This document shows positions 9,189 through 17,334 of a stretch of DNA of 64,000 bases, in pieces (within the stretch, counting starts at the first letter, position 1; each line of letters opens with the position of its first letter). The notes below the pieces were generated by a model, which searched no databases, was not told where the DNA came from, and saw nothing but the letters and a program-made list of their open reading frames with translations. The translations under genes were made by a program, and so were the position numbers. Origin of the DNA: JALORV01 sp963780715 (GTDB lineage: Bacteria; Pseudomonadota; Gammaproteobacteria; Burkholderiales; Burkholderiaceae_F); the NCBI GenBank assembly GCA_963780715.1, contig CAWADK010000018.1:56673-120672 (forward strand), given 5' to 3'.

Positions 9189-10012
9189 TCGGTCGATTCA
9201 AGAATTGCATGAGCCGTCGGCTCCACACCGCGCTTGCCATGGCCTTGTGTCTGGCGACCGGGGTTGCCGGCGCACAAAGCATCACGATGGCTTCGACCAC
9301 TTCGACCGAACAATCCGGCCTCTTCACTCACCTGCTGCCGCTGTTCAAGAAGGCCTCCGGCCTCGACGTCAAGGTGGTGGCCGTCGGCACCGGGCAGGCG
9401 CTCGACATGGCACGCCGGGGCGATGCCGACGTCCTGTTCGTGCACGATCAGCCGGCCGAGGAGAAATTCGTCGCCGAGGGATTCGGCCTGAAGCGCTACC
9501 CGGTCATGTACAACGACTTCGTGCTGATCGGCCCCAAGGCCGACGGCGCCAACGTGCGTGGCAACGACATCGTCGCCGCTTTGAAGAAGATCTCCGCCGC
9601 CAACGCGCCGTTCGTTTCGCGCGGCGACAAGAGCGGCACGCATGCCGCCGAGAACCGTTACTGGGCGGCGGCTGACCTGACAGCTCAGCGCGGCAGCGGT
9701 TACCGGGAATGCGGCTGCGGCATGGGCCCGGCGCTGAACATCGCGTCCTCGGCCGGATCGTACGTGCTGGCCGATCGCGGCACCTGGCTGTCTTTCAAGA
9801 ATCGCGGTGACCTGGTGATCCTGGTCGAGGGCGACAAGCGCCTGTACAACCAGTACGGCGTCATCGTCGTGAACCCGGCGCGCCATCCTCACGTGCGCGC
9901 GGCCGACGCGCAGAAGTTCGTCGACTGGGTCACCTCTGCTGCGGGCCAGCAGGGGATCGCGTCCTATCGAATCAACGGCGAGCAGCTCTTCTTCCCCAAC
10001 GCGGGCGAGTAG
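9185..10012 (+). CDS. tupA: Tungstate-binding periplasmic protein TupA
   Basis: This 275-residue substrate-binding protein has a signal peptide over roughly residues 1-30 (cleavage after GVAGA). The mature protein opens with MASTTSTEQSGL; the TTST motif contributes oxyanion ligands in TupA. It also has the SRGDKSGTH motif and a C-terminal SAAGQQGI helix, all diagnostic of TupA rather than ModA. In the family it binds tungstate very tightly and selects it over molybdate. It is last of tupBCA (ATGA overlap with tupC), with mobB 106 bp downstream. Confidence 0.95.
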   Translation: MIGRFKNCMSRRLHTALAMALCLATGVAGAQSITMASTTSTEQSGLFTHLLPLFKKASGLDVKVVAVGTGQALDMARRGDADVLFVHDQPAEEKFVAEGFGLKRYPVMYNDFVLIGPKADGANVRGNDIVAALKKISAANAPFVSRGDKSGTHAAENRYWAAADLTAQRGSGYRECGCGMGPALNIASSAGSYVLADRGTWLSFKNRGDLVILVEGDKRLYNQYGVIVVNPARHPHVRAADAQKFVDWVTSAAGQQGIASYRINGEQLFFPNAGE

Positions 10013-10118
10013 TCGGTCGCGGCGCCAGCGACTGCACGCGACAGGGCTCGTCGCGCTGGTAGAGTGCGTCGCTGATCGGTTCTCACACCGCCCGGCCTTC
10101 GCGCGCGGCGGCGCTGCA

Positions 10119-10613
10119 ATGAAAATATTCGGTTTCGCCGGCTGGTCCGGCAGCGGCAAGACCACGCTGATCGAACGCGTGGTGCCGCTCCTGACGGCAC
10201 GCGGCCTCACGGTGTCCCTGATCAAGCGCGCGCACCACGAGTTCGATGTCGACCAGCCCGGCAAGGACTCCTATCGCCACCGGCACGCAGGCTGCAGCGA
10301 AGTGATGCTGTCGTCGAGCGTGCGCTGGGCCCTGATGCACGAACTGCGGGGCACGGCCGAACTGACGCTGGACGAACTCGTCGCGCGCATGTCGCCCTGC
10401 GACCTGCTGATCGTGGAGGGCTTCAAGCGCCAGCCGATTCCCAAGATCGAGGTCTTTCGCGCGGCCAACGGCAAGGTGCCGCTCCATCCGGATGATCCGC
10501 ACGTGGTGGCGATCGCGACCGATGTGCGCGTCGACAGTGCGCTGCCGCAGTTCGCGCTCGACGACGTCGCGCAGATCGCCGATTTCGTCTGCATCCACAA
10601 CGGGCTCGCCTAG
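10119..10613 (+). CDS. mobB: Molybdopterin-guanine dinucleotide biosynthesis adapter MobB
   Basis: This is a 164-residue GTP-binding protein that works with MobA in MGD formation. The P-loop GWSGSGKTT spans residues 8-16. It also has the KRAHHEFDVDQPGKDSYRH segment and the LIVEGFKRQPIPKIEV strand-loop typical of MobB. It completes the rightward cofactor island after tupBCA and probably shares its transcript; no strong terminator intervenes. The family's exact role is auxiliary: it binds GTP and improves cofactor transfer. Confidence 0.95.
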   Translation: MKIFGFAGWSGSGKTTLIERVVPLLTARGLTVSLIKRAHHEFDVDQPGKDSYRHRHAGCSEVMLSSSVRWALMHELRGTAELTLDELVARMSPCDLLIVEGFKRQPIPKIEVFRAANGKVPLHPDDPHVVAIATDVRVDSALPQFALDDVAQIADFVCIHNGLA

Positions 10614-10647
10614 GCGGCTGCCCGACCGCATGCCCTGATCGTGTGCG

Positions 10648-11277
10648 ATGGAACGGAAGTCTGATACGTCCCAGGTCCCCGGCGTCGGGCCGGGCGATGT
10701 GCTGGCGCACCTGGCTCGACGCTATTCGGTGAGCCCCAGGCATCTGATCGAGCCCGCTCCGGGATCCGACGAATTACTGCGGGCGGCGTCACTTGCGTTG
10801 CGTGCGCCCGATCACGAGGCACTGCGGCCCTACCGGTTCGTGCGGATCGATCGCCAGCAGCGTGCCGCATTGGGCGAACTCTTTGCGACCGCGGCGCGGC
10901 GGCGCGGAAGCGACGACGCCGGGATCGAGCGTGCGCGCGCGCGCGCATTGCGTGGACCGGCTCTGGTGGCGCTGCTGGGTCGAGTGCGGGACGGAGAGCA
11001 AGGTGTTCCGGCCGTCGAACAGCTGCTGTGCGCCGGCGCGGCCCTGATGAATTTTCTGAACGCCCTGCACCTGATGGGCTACGGGGCGAAGGTACTGGGC
11101 GGCGCTTCGGTCCATGATGCGGTCGTGCAGCAGGGTTTTTGCGCTCCCGGCGAGACGCTGCTGTGCTGGATCGCTGCCGGTACGCCCGCGCACGCGGCGC
11201 ATTCAAGGTATGGCGACGATCCGGCCGCGATCTTCAGCGACTGGCAGACTCCCGTACCGGGCGGCGGCCGGGAGTGA
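10648..11277 (+). CDS. Nitroreductase family protein
   Basis: This 209-residue flavoprotein of the nitroreductase fold has the N-terminal LRAASLALRAPDH...RPYRFVRID FMN-binding pattern, a central AVEQLLCAGAALMNFLNALHLMGYG dimer helix and a C-terminal LCWIAAGTPA strand. The order and the RAPDHxxLRPYRF motif recall YdjA-type single-domain nitroreductases, which reduce nitro or quinone compounds with NAD(P)H. It starts 35 bp after mobB on the same strand. The substrate cannot be read from sequence. Confidence 0.88.
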   Translation: MERKSDTSQVPGVGPGDVLAHLARRYSVSPRHLIEPAPGSDELLRAASLALRAPDHEALRPYRFVRIDRQQRAALGELFATAARRRGSDDAGIERARARALRGPALVALLGRVRDGEQGVPAVEQLLCAGAALMNFLNALHLMGYGAKVLGGASVHDAVVQQGFCAPGETLLCWIAAGTPAHAAHSRYGDDPAAIFSDWQTPVPGGGRE

Positions 11278-11426
11278 GTCGACTGCCGCCGGCTACCGAT
11301 CACCGCCTCGGCGACGTTCTGTCGGACCACCGAGGGCGCCGCGACGTTTGATCGAGGCCTCCCCAGAGAGGGCGCGCCGGGCGCGGCACCTTTTTTGCGC
11401 AACGGAGAATCGGCGACAGGGGTGAC

Positions 11427-12008
11427 ATGAACATTCAAAGACAAGCGAACGCGTTCCTTGCCATCGGCGTATTGCTCGTATCCGGCTGCGCTTCCGTCAG
11501 TCCGGCAACCTCTCCTCGGCAGGGAACAGACGCTGCGGTCAAGGCCCCGAGTCTCGGACTGTTTTCCAGCATCAAGGCACCTTCAGACCGGGAGCCCGTG
11601 CTGCAGCTATCGGCGCAGGGAGTGCAGATCTTTCGCTGCGAAAAGCGCGATTCGGGTTTTGTCTGGGTGTTCCGGCAGCCAGAGGCGCAGCTGGCCGACG
11701 CGAGCGGCAAGGTCGTCGGCCGGCACGGCGCCAATTTTTCCTTCGAGCACAATGACGGCAGCCGGCTGGTGGCCTCGATTGCCTCGTACGACGAGGCACC
11801 CAACGCCGCCGACCTGCGCTGGCTGCTGTTGACGACCCGCAGCTACGGCAAGGGCGCCTTCGACGGCATTACCCACGTCCAGCGGGTGAATACACGGGGC
11901 GGCATGCCGCCGCCAAAGTGCGAACCCGCGCTGTCAAACCAGATTCTCCGCGTCGATTTTTCGGCCGATTTCATTTTCTACCGGGCGAAATCGGCTGCAC
12001 CCGGCTGA
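11427..12008 (+). CDS. DUF3455 family lipoprotein
   Basis: This 193-residue envelope protein has a lipoprotein signal: a hydrophobic stretch ending LLVSGC puts the lipidated Cys at about residue 21. The rest shows DUF3455 hallmarks: VQIFRCEK, a FVWVFRQPEAQL strand, VGRHGANFSFEHNDGS, the LRWLLL strand and the THVQRVNTRGGMPP motif near the C terminus. Function is unknown; members are secreted or lipid-anchored beta-rich proteins. It stands alone, with about 150 bp of non-coding DNA upstream and a hairpin 20 bp downstream. Confidence 0.8.
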   Translation: MNIQRQANAFLAIGVLLVSGCASVSPATSPRQGTDAAVKAPSLGLFSSIKAPSDREPVLQLSAQGVQIFRCEKRDSGFVWVFRQPEAQLADASGKVVGRHGANFSFEHNDGSRLVASIASYDEAPNAADLRWLLLTTRSYGKGAFDGITHVQRVNTRGGMPPPKCEPALSNQILRVDFSADFIFYRAKSAAPG

Positions 12009-12027
12009 TCCGACAAGGACACGGCCG

Positions 12028-12061
12028 GGACGCCACCCGGCCTGCTTCAGGGTGGCGTTCC
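12028..12061 (+). terminator. Hairpin after the DUF3455 gene
   Basis: GGACGCCACCC at 12028-12038 pairs with GGGTGGCGTTC at 12050-12060 (one G-U pair) around an 11-base loop. It begins 20 bp after the stop codon. No T-run follows, so it may be a weak or factor-aided terminator. Confidence 0.45.
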
Positions 12062-12124
12062 GAGGCATTCCTCAAAAAGCGTTAAAATTCAGCGTTTTCG
12101 GACGCTGTACGCCGGAGGAATCTC

Positions 12125-12838
12125 ATGAACCCGACAGCCTCGACGGTAGGCGCCTACCTGCGCGACCTGCCGCCGGACCGTCGCGTGGCAATGGCGCGCT
12201 TGTGCAGCATGATTCGCCGCTCCGCCCGCGGAGTTCGCGAAAGCATGCGCTACGGTCTCGCCTTCTACGAACTAGACGGGCCGCTGTTCGCCCTGGAATC
12301 CGGCCGCCGGCATATGTCGCTGTACGTGGCCGAAAAAGACGTTGTGCTGAAGCACAAGGAAGCGTTGCAGGGCGTCAACGCCAACAAGAGCTTCATCAAG
12401 TTCTCGGACCTCAACCGTCTGCCGCTCGACGTCGTTGAAAAGATCGTGCGCGACTCCGTCGCCGCCCGCCGGCAGCGCGTCTCGCAGGGGACCGTGCCGA
12501 CCCAGGCGGAGCTGCTGCGGTTGTGGGACATCAACGAGGAAGCCGCTGCACCGCCGGCGACGACGGTCAAGCTGCCGATCGCCAAGCCCGCCGCAGCGAT
12601 GACCGATGCGATCAACGCGATGGCGAACTCTGTTCGCGACGTGATGATCGCGGCGATCGACATCGCCACTGGCGCGCCCGTGGCCAGCAAGCCAAAGGCG
12701 GTTCGAGCGAAATCCGCCTCGGCGGCACGACCTGCCAAACGATCGGTCTCGCGTGCTGCCTCGCGGCCCGCGGCCTCGCGCGCCGCACCGAAGAAGGCCG
12801 CGGCCAAGAAGGCCAGCGCCGCGAGCCGACGCCGGTAA
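12125..12838 (+). CDS. DUF1801-domain protein with histone-H1-like C-terminal tail
   Basis: This 237-residue protein starts at ATG 12125 behind GGAGGA. Residues ~1-115 are a DUF1801 (YdhG-like) domain: YLRDLPPDRR, ESMRYGLAFYELDG, HMSLYVAEKD and KSFIKFSDLNRLP. Residues ~150-180 are a helical linker. From about residue 185 the sequence is almost only Ala, Lys, Arg, Ser and Pro (RPAKRSVSRAASRP, APKKAAAKKASAAS), like histone-H1-type tails that bind DNA non-specifically. DUF1801 alone has no settled function; the fusion suggests a nucleoid-associated role, which is inference. A similar tail occurs in the gene at 14477-14821. Confidence 0.8.
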   Translation: MNPTASTVGAYLRDLPPDRRVAMARLCSMIRRSARGVRESMRYGLAFYELDGPLFALESGRRHMSLYVAEKDVVLKHKEALQGVNANKSFIKFSDLNRLPLDVVEKIVRDSVAARRQRVSQGTVPTQAELLRLWDINEEAAAPPATTVKLPIAKPAAAMTDAINAMANSVRDVMIAAIDIATGAPVASKPKAVRAKSASAARPAKRSVSRAASRPAASRAAPKKAAAKKASAASRRR

Positions 12839-12861
12839 GTCCTCCTCTGCTACCACCGTGC

Positions 12862-12883
12862 GACGGCGCCTGCGGGCGCCGTC
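12862..12883. terminator. Terminator hairpin between convergent genes
   Basis: GACGGCGCC at 12862-12870 pairs perfectly with GGCGCCGTC at 12875-12883 around the tetraloop TGCG. On the plus strand it is followed by AGCATTTCT. It lies between two genes that end toward each other (12838 and 12916), so it probably serves both. Confidence 0.6.
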
Positions 12884-12915
12884 AGCATTTCTACGGCGCG
12901 AAGTAGCCGCGTTGA

Positions 12916-14142
12916 TTACGCACGCGCGTCGTCGATCACCTTGCCGTCGTTGGGCAGCGACCCGGGCGCGACAAGTTCGACATTTCCGCCGAGCTTGGTC
13001 ACCGCGCGCAACGACTCCTGGATCCGATCGCCCAGCGCCGGCTCCCGCGCCGCCGATTCGACCTTCAGGATCATGGCGTCGCTCTCGCCGTCGCGAACGA
13101 CGACCAGCCGCAGCCGGCCCACGCCGGGATGCCGGCGACCGATCTCGGCGATCTGCTCGGGCCGTACGAACATTCCCTTCACCTTGGTCGTCTGGTCCGC
13201 ACGACCCATCCAGCCGCGGATGCGGGCATTCGTGCGCCCGCACGGTGATGCGCCGGGCAGGAATGCGGAGAGGTCGCCGAGCGCGAGGCGGATCCATGGG
13301 TGGTGCGGGTCGAACGAAGTCACGACCACTTCCCCGACCTCGCCCTCCGGCACCGGCTCGCCGGTGCCGGGCCGGACGATCTCGACCAGCACATCCTCGT
13401 TGACGACCATGCCCTCGCGCGCGGACGTCTCATAGGCCACGACACCGAGATCGGCCGTGGCATAAAGCTGATAGGCATCGATGCCACGCGCCTTGATCTC
13501 GGCTTGCAGCGAAGGCGGGAAGGCCGCACCGGAAACCACGGCTCGCTTGAGCGAGGAGACGTCGCGCTGCGCCGCCCCGGCGGCATCGAGCAGGATCTTC
13601 AGGAAGTCCGGGGTACCGATATAGGCTGTCGGCCGCAGGTGTTCGATCAGGTCGAGCTGCTGCTCGGTGTTGCCTGGCCCGGCCGGAATGACCGCGCAAC
13701 CGACCGCGCGCGCGCCGCCGTCGAGGATGAATCCGCCCGGCGTCAGGTGGTACGAGAACGTGTTCAATACGACGTGCCCGGCGCGCATGCCGGCGGCATA
13801 AAGCCCGCGTGCTGCGCGCCAGGCGTCCTCATGGCGTCCTTCGGGCTCGTAAATCGGTCCGGGTGAGGTGAAGAGCCGCCCGAATCGCTCGACCGGGTCG
13901 GCGACGAAGCCGCCGAAGGGCGGTGCCGCCTTCTGCCGTGCCGGCAGTTCCGACTTTCTCAGCACCGGCAGGCGTGCCAGCGCGGCGCGGGTCGCGATCT
14001 CTGCCGGATCGATTGCGCCGAGATGTTCGCGCCACCCGGGCGCTTTCAGCGCATTGGCCACCAATCCCGGCAGATGTCCCATCAGGTCGAGTTCACGTTG
14101 ACGGGGATCGCGGGTCTCGCGACTGTCGAAGTGCTGCGGCAT
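12916..14142 (-). CDS. Phenylacetate-CoA ligase family protein (AMP-binding)
   Basis: This 408-residue member of the PaaK-like adenylate-forming superfamily has the large-domain blocks AFPPSLQAEIK, the YATADLGVVAYE (A5-like) motif, EVVVTSFD and, in the small domain, GRADQTTKVKGMFVRPEQI. The phosphate-binding loop, normally STSGTTGKP, reads FTSPGPIYEPEG and lacks the Ser/Thr/Lys pattern, so activity is uncertain. It reads the same way as the downstream liv cluster and may act on the same aromatic or aliphatic acid. The last gene of the leftward unit, it ends at a shared hairpin. Confidence 0.85.
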   Translation of the reverse strand: MPQHFDSRETRDPRQRELDLMGHLPGLVANALKAPGWREHLGAIDPAEIATRAALARLPVLRKSELPARQKAAPPFGGFVADPVERFGRLFTSPGPIYEPEGRHEDAWRAARGLYAAGMRAGHVVLNTFSYHLTPGGFILDGGARAVGCAVIPAGPGNTEQQLDLIEHLRPTAYIGTPDFLKILLDAAGAAQRDVSSLKRAVVSGAAFPPSLQAEIKARGIDAYQLYATADLGVVAYETSAREGMVVNEDVLVEIVRPGTGEPVPEGEVGEVVVTSFDPHHPWIRLALGDLSAFLPGASPCGRTNARIRGWMGRADQTTKVKGMFVRPEQIAEIGRRHPGVGRLRLVVVRDGESDAMILKVESAAREPALGDRIQESLRAVTKLGGNVELVAPGSLPNDGKVIDDARA

Positions 14143-14166
14143 GAGGTTCCTCGTGGGAAAGGCGCG

Positions 14167-14400
14167 CTACTTTCCGGCCTGGTCGATCTCGGAGCGCCGA
14201 CGCTCCGCTTCGAGCTGTGCGGCGTCGAGCTTCCGAGTGACGGGATCGATCGTCGTCTCGCGCGTCGGCAATGGCGTCGCCGGCCGCTCGCGCGACGGTC
14301 GCGGTTCAGACGATTCGGGTGCCACGGACGGCCGGCACGAGACAAGCAGCAGCACGACGCCAAAGGCGGCGAGGGCTGAAGGCGATGCAAGAAGGCGCAT
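14167..14400 (-). CDS. Small putative lipoprotein
   Basis: This 77-residue protein has a short N-terminal hydrophobic segment ending LLLVSC, a lipobox with Cys at about residue 22. A Pro/Arg/Glu-rich, probably unstructured stretch follows, then a short charged helix (LDAAQLEAERRRSEID). I do not recognise a family. It ends 24 bp before the CoA-ligase start on the same strand, so it may be co-transcribed. Coding is supported by the lipobox and codon use only. Confidence 0.55.
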   Translation of the reverse strand: MRLLASPSALAAFGVVLLLVSCRPSVAPESSEPRPSRERPATPLPTRETTIDPVTRKLDAAQLEAERRRSEIDQAGK

Positions 14401-14476
14401 CGGTATGTCGAGAGCGGGCTCCGGGCTGTGGCTCCTCGCCCCAGACCCGTCGACCCGCGCTCGAGGCTCCAGCTCC

Positions 14477-14821
14477 CTAACCCGTCACCTTCTTCAGGGC
14501 ACGCTTCAGGCTCTTGACGATCCCGCCGGCGGCCTTCTTCGCGGTCGTTGCGCGCTTCGTGACCTTCTTTGCTGCCGACTTCTTTGCTGCCGACTTCTTG
14601 ACCGTTGCAGCCTTCTTGACGGCCTTCTTGACGGCCTTCTTGGCAGCCGCCTTGGTCTCTGCGGAGCTGCCCCTCTTGATGTCCATGGCGTGGGCGCGCG
14701 AGTACTGCTGGATGTCCTTGAACTTGCCGCTGGCATCGCGCACCGCGTAAAGCTTCTTGCCCCCCGTGCTGTACATCACGGTACGACGGGACTTCTTCTT
14801 CGCAGCTTTCTTTGTGGCCAT
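14477..14821 (-). CDS. Histone-H1-like Lys/Ala-rich protein
   Basis: This 114-residue basic protein starts MATKKAAKKKSRRT. Residues ~15-55 form a small ordered-looking segment (MYSTGGKKLYAVRDASGKF, then QQYSRAHAMDIKRG). Residues ~57-114 are tandem KKAVKKA, KKSAAKKSAAKK and KRALKK repeats. The tail resembles bacterial H1-like proteins such as AlgP or Hc1, which bind DNA through charge. The N-terminal segment is not part of any family I can name. A strong purine-rich region precedes the ATG. A nucleoid or regulatory role is inferred from composition. Confidence 0.75.
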   Translation of the reverse strand: MATKKAAKKKSRRTVMYSTGGKKLYAVRDASGKFKDIQQYSRAHAMDIKRGSSAETKAAAKKAVKKAVKKAATVKKSAAKKSAAKKVTKRATTAKKAAGGIVKSLKRALKKVTG

Positions 14822-14928
14822 CTACGCTCCTAGTTTGATGCGCGGTCCCCACTCCGCTTTCGCCAACCCGCGCGCGCTGACGAAAACCCCCGCGCGTGCA
14901 TGCGCGGAAAAACCGTTGCGCTCCGGCC

Positions 14929-15750
14929 TCAGGCCAGCCAGCGCTTCCTTCGTTTGTAGAACTTGGTTTCGCGGAAGCTCTTGCGGCCGGCCTTGGAAAC
15001 GCCGAGGTAGAACTCCTTCACGTCCTCGTTCTCGCGCAACGACTTGGCATCGCCGTCCATGACCACGCGGCCATTTTCGAGGATGTAGCCGTAATCGGCG
15101 AAACGCAATGCGATGTTCGTGTTCTGTTCGGCCAGCAGGAACGAGACGCGTTCCTTCTTGTTGAGGTCCTGCACGATGGCGAAGATCTCCTCGACCACCT
15201 GGGGCGCCAGCCCCATCGACGGTTCGTCGAGCAGGATCATCGACGGCCTGGCCATCAATGCGCGCCCGATCGCGGTCATCTGCTGTTCACCGCCGGAGGT
15301 GTAGCCCGACTGGCTGCCGCGCCGCTGCTTCAGGCGGGGGAAATAGGCGTAGACCTTGTCCAGGTCCGCCGCCACGTCCGCGCGGGTGTTGCCGCGGCCC
15401 GACGCGCCGCGCGAGTAGGCGCCGGAAAGCAGGTTCTCCTCGACCGTCAGATGCGCGAAGCAGCGGCGCCCTTCCATGACCTGCACGACGCCGCGCTTGA
15501 CGAGGTCGTAGGCCGTGAGCCGCTCGATCTTCTCGCCGAGATATTCGATCGACCCCTTGGTGACTTCACCGCGCTCGCCCTGCAGCAGGTTCGACACGGC
15601 ACGCAGCGTCGTCGTCTTGCCGGCACCGTTGGCGCCAAGCAGCGCGACGATGCCGCCTTCGGGCACCGTCAAGGAGACCCCCTTGAGCACGAGGATCACG
15701 TGGTTGTAGATGACCTCAATGCCGTTGACGTTGAGCAGCGGTGCCGTCAC
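14929..15750 (-). CDS. livF: Branched-chain-type ABC transporter ATP-binding protein LivF
   Basis: This 273-residue ATPase starts at GTG 15750 behind GGAG. It has Walker A GANGAGKTT, the signature TSGGEQQMTAIGRALM, Walker B MILLDEPSMGL and the H-loop region AEQNTNIAL. The C-terminal extension after DGDAKSLRENEDVKEFYLG is basic (KSFRETKFYKRRKRW), longer than in E. coli LivF. It is last of the unit acyl-CoA synthetase-small protein-livG-livH-livM-livK-livF and is separated from livK by a strong hairpin. The substrate is unlikely to be leucine, given the linked CoA ligases. Confidence 0.92.
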   Translation of the reverse strand: MTAPLLNVNGIEVIYNHVILVLKGVSLTVPEGGIVALLGANGAGKTTTLRAVSNLLQGERGEVTKGSIEYLGEKIERLTAYDLVKRGVVQVMEGRRCFAHLTVEENLLSGAYSRGASGRGNTRADVAADLDKVYAYFPRLKQRRGSQSGYTSGGEQQMTAIGRALMARPSMILLDEPSMGLAPQVVEEIFAIVQDLNKKERVSFLLAEQNTNIALRFADYGYILENGRVVMDGDAKSLRENEDVKEFYLGVSKAGRKSFRETKFYKRRKRWLA

Positions 15751-15766
15751 CGTGAACTCCGTTGTC

Positions 15767-15805
15767 GCTGTGCGAAGCGCTCACGCCGTAAGCGCTTCGC
15801 ACAGC
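15767..15805 (-). terminator. Strong intercistronic hairpin between livK and livF
   Basis: GCTGTGCGAAGCGCT at 15767-15781 and its exact reverse complement at 15791-15805 form a 15-bp perfect stem with a 9-base loop. It sits 37 bp after the livK stop and just before the livF ribosome site. There is no U-run in the transcript direction, so it is more likely an mRNA-stabilising or partial attenuation element. Such an element would raise binding-protein output over livF. Confidence 0.6.
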
Positions 15806-15841
15806 CGGCCGCCTGACGCGGTCGACTGTGGTGGCTTGCGA

Positions 15842-17275
15842 CTACTTCTTCGCCGGGGCCGTCTTGACCGCAGCCGGCGCCGCCACCGGGGCCGCGCCCT
15901 TGGCATCCGCCGCGATCTCGTCCGCGCAGCTGCGCATCGTCAGTTTCTTGTCGGCGACGTAGCGCTGCGCCGCCGCCTTGATCATCGGCTTGATGATCTG
16001 GTTGTCGGCCTCGTAGAAGTCGGACGTAAACACCCACTTGGTGCCGTCCCACTGCTGGATTCTCGCCGAGCGCGCGCCCGCGTGGTCGCGACAGTTCGTC
16101 GCCAGCGGCTTCATCACTCCGGACAGCCCGAGCGCTTCCAGGCGCTTGGCATCGAGGTTCAGGTTCTCCAGTCCGTAGCGGATCTGCTCACCCGTCAGCG
16201 GCTTGTTGCCGTATCGCAGCTGAGCCTGGCGGATGCCTTCGACCTGCAGCATCGCGCTGATCATGCCCCGCGTGTAGAGGACCGTACCGACTTCCTCTTG
16301 CGGCCCCGTGCCCTGTCCCTTGGCGTGCAACGTGGCGAGGATGTCGTTGTGCACCTTGGCGCGGCCCGCTCCGTGCTGCAACGCCAGGCCGTTGTAGCCC
16401 TTGGCATCGGCTCCGACCGGCAGAACGTCGGGCTCGGCCGCTGCCCACCACACGCCGTACATCTTGTCACGCGGGTATCCGGTCGCCACGGCCTCTCGCA
16501 GCGCCGTGGAGTTCATCACGCCCCAGCCCCACAGGAAGACATAGTCCGGACGGTTCTGGCGGATCTGCAGCCACGCGGCCTTCTGCTCGACGCCCGGATG
16601 CGTGACCGGGATCGTCATCAGCTCAAAGCCGTGCAGCTTGGCGCGCTCCTGCAGCAGCGCAATCGGCTCCTTGCCGAACGGCGAGTCGTGGTAGACCAGT
16701 GCGATCTTCTTGCCCTTGAGTTTGTCGGTGCCGCCATTCAACTTGCCGACATGCTGTACCAGGACATCGGCCGCATCCCAGTAGGTGCCCATCAGCGGAA
16801 AATTCCAGGGAAAGGCCTCACCCTCGACCGACTCCGAGCGGCCGTAACCGGCCGTGATCAGCGGTATCTTGTCTGTCGGCGCCTTGTCGGTCAGTGCGAA
16901 CGTGATGCCCGTGGACAGCGGCTGGAAGGCCGAGACGAAGGGCTTCGTCTTGAGGCGCTCGTAGCACTCGACGCCGCGGTCGGTCGCATAGCCGGTCTCG
17001 CACTCTTCCCAGGTGAGCTTCACGCCGTTGATGCCGCCCTGCGCATTGACCAGTTTCAGGTAGTCGACGAAACCGTTGGCCCAGGGTGTGCCGTTCGGCG
17101 CGTAGGCGCCCGTGCGGTACACGAGCACCGGGACGAACTGCTCGCCCTTGCCCGCCGCCGGGGCCGCCGCCTTTTGTTGAGCGTCCGACGGTGCGGGCAG
17201 GCCAAGAGAGGCCGCCGCCGCGAACCCGGCCACCGCCATGGCGGCGACCCGTGATTTCAAAAACGTTGCCATCAT
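15842..17275 (-). CDS. ABC transporter substrate-binding protein (LivK/HmgE-like)
   Basis: This 477-residue periplasmic binding protein has a signal peptide of about 35 residues (cleavage near PSDAQ). It is a Leu/Ile/Val-binding type I fold: VYRTGAYAPNGTPWANGFVDYL, the GINGVKLTWEECETGY substrate loop, KKIALVYHDSPFGKEP, the YVFLWGWGVMN strand and a Cys near the C terminus. It is about 100 residues longer than E. coli LivJ/LivK, as in the binding proteins linked to aromatic or fatty acid CoA ligases. Two adjacent ATGs (17275, 17272) follow GGAGACA; the second has the better spacing. Confidence 0.9.
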   Translation of the reverse strand: MMATFLKSRVAAMAVAGFAAAASLGLPAPSDAQQKAAAPAAGKGEQFVPVLVYRTGAYAPNGTPWANGFVDYLKLVNAQGGINGVKLTWEECETGYATDRGVECYERLKTKPFVSAFQPLSTGITFALTDKAPTDKIPLITAGYGRSESVEGEAFPWNFPLMGTYWDAADVLVQHVGKLNGGTDKLKGKKIALVYHDSPFGKEPIALLQERAKLHGFELMTIPVTHPGVEQKAAWLQIRQNRPDYVFLWGWGVMNSTALREAVATGYPRDKMYGVWWAAAEPDVLPVGADAKGYNGLALQHGAGRAKVHNDILATLHAKGQGTGPQEEVGTVLYTRGMISAMLQVEGIRQAQLRYGNKPLTGEQIRYGLENLNLDAKRLEALGLSGVMKPLATNCRDHAGARSARIQQWDGTKWVFTSDFYEADNQIIKPMIKAAAQRYVADKKLTMRSCADEIAADAKGAAPVAAPAAVKTAPAKK

Positions 17276-17334
17276 TGTCTCCATGCGTAAAAAAGGGTCC
17301 AGCATTTTCTTGTTGCGCCGCTTCTCCGTGGACC

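Noticed and set aside
14540..14660. Direct repeats in DNA suggesting a CRISPR or minisatellite
   Set aside because: They are in-frame codon repeats encoding KKA units of the H1-like protein, too short and without spacers.
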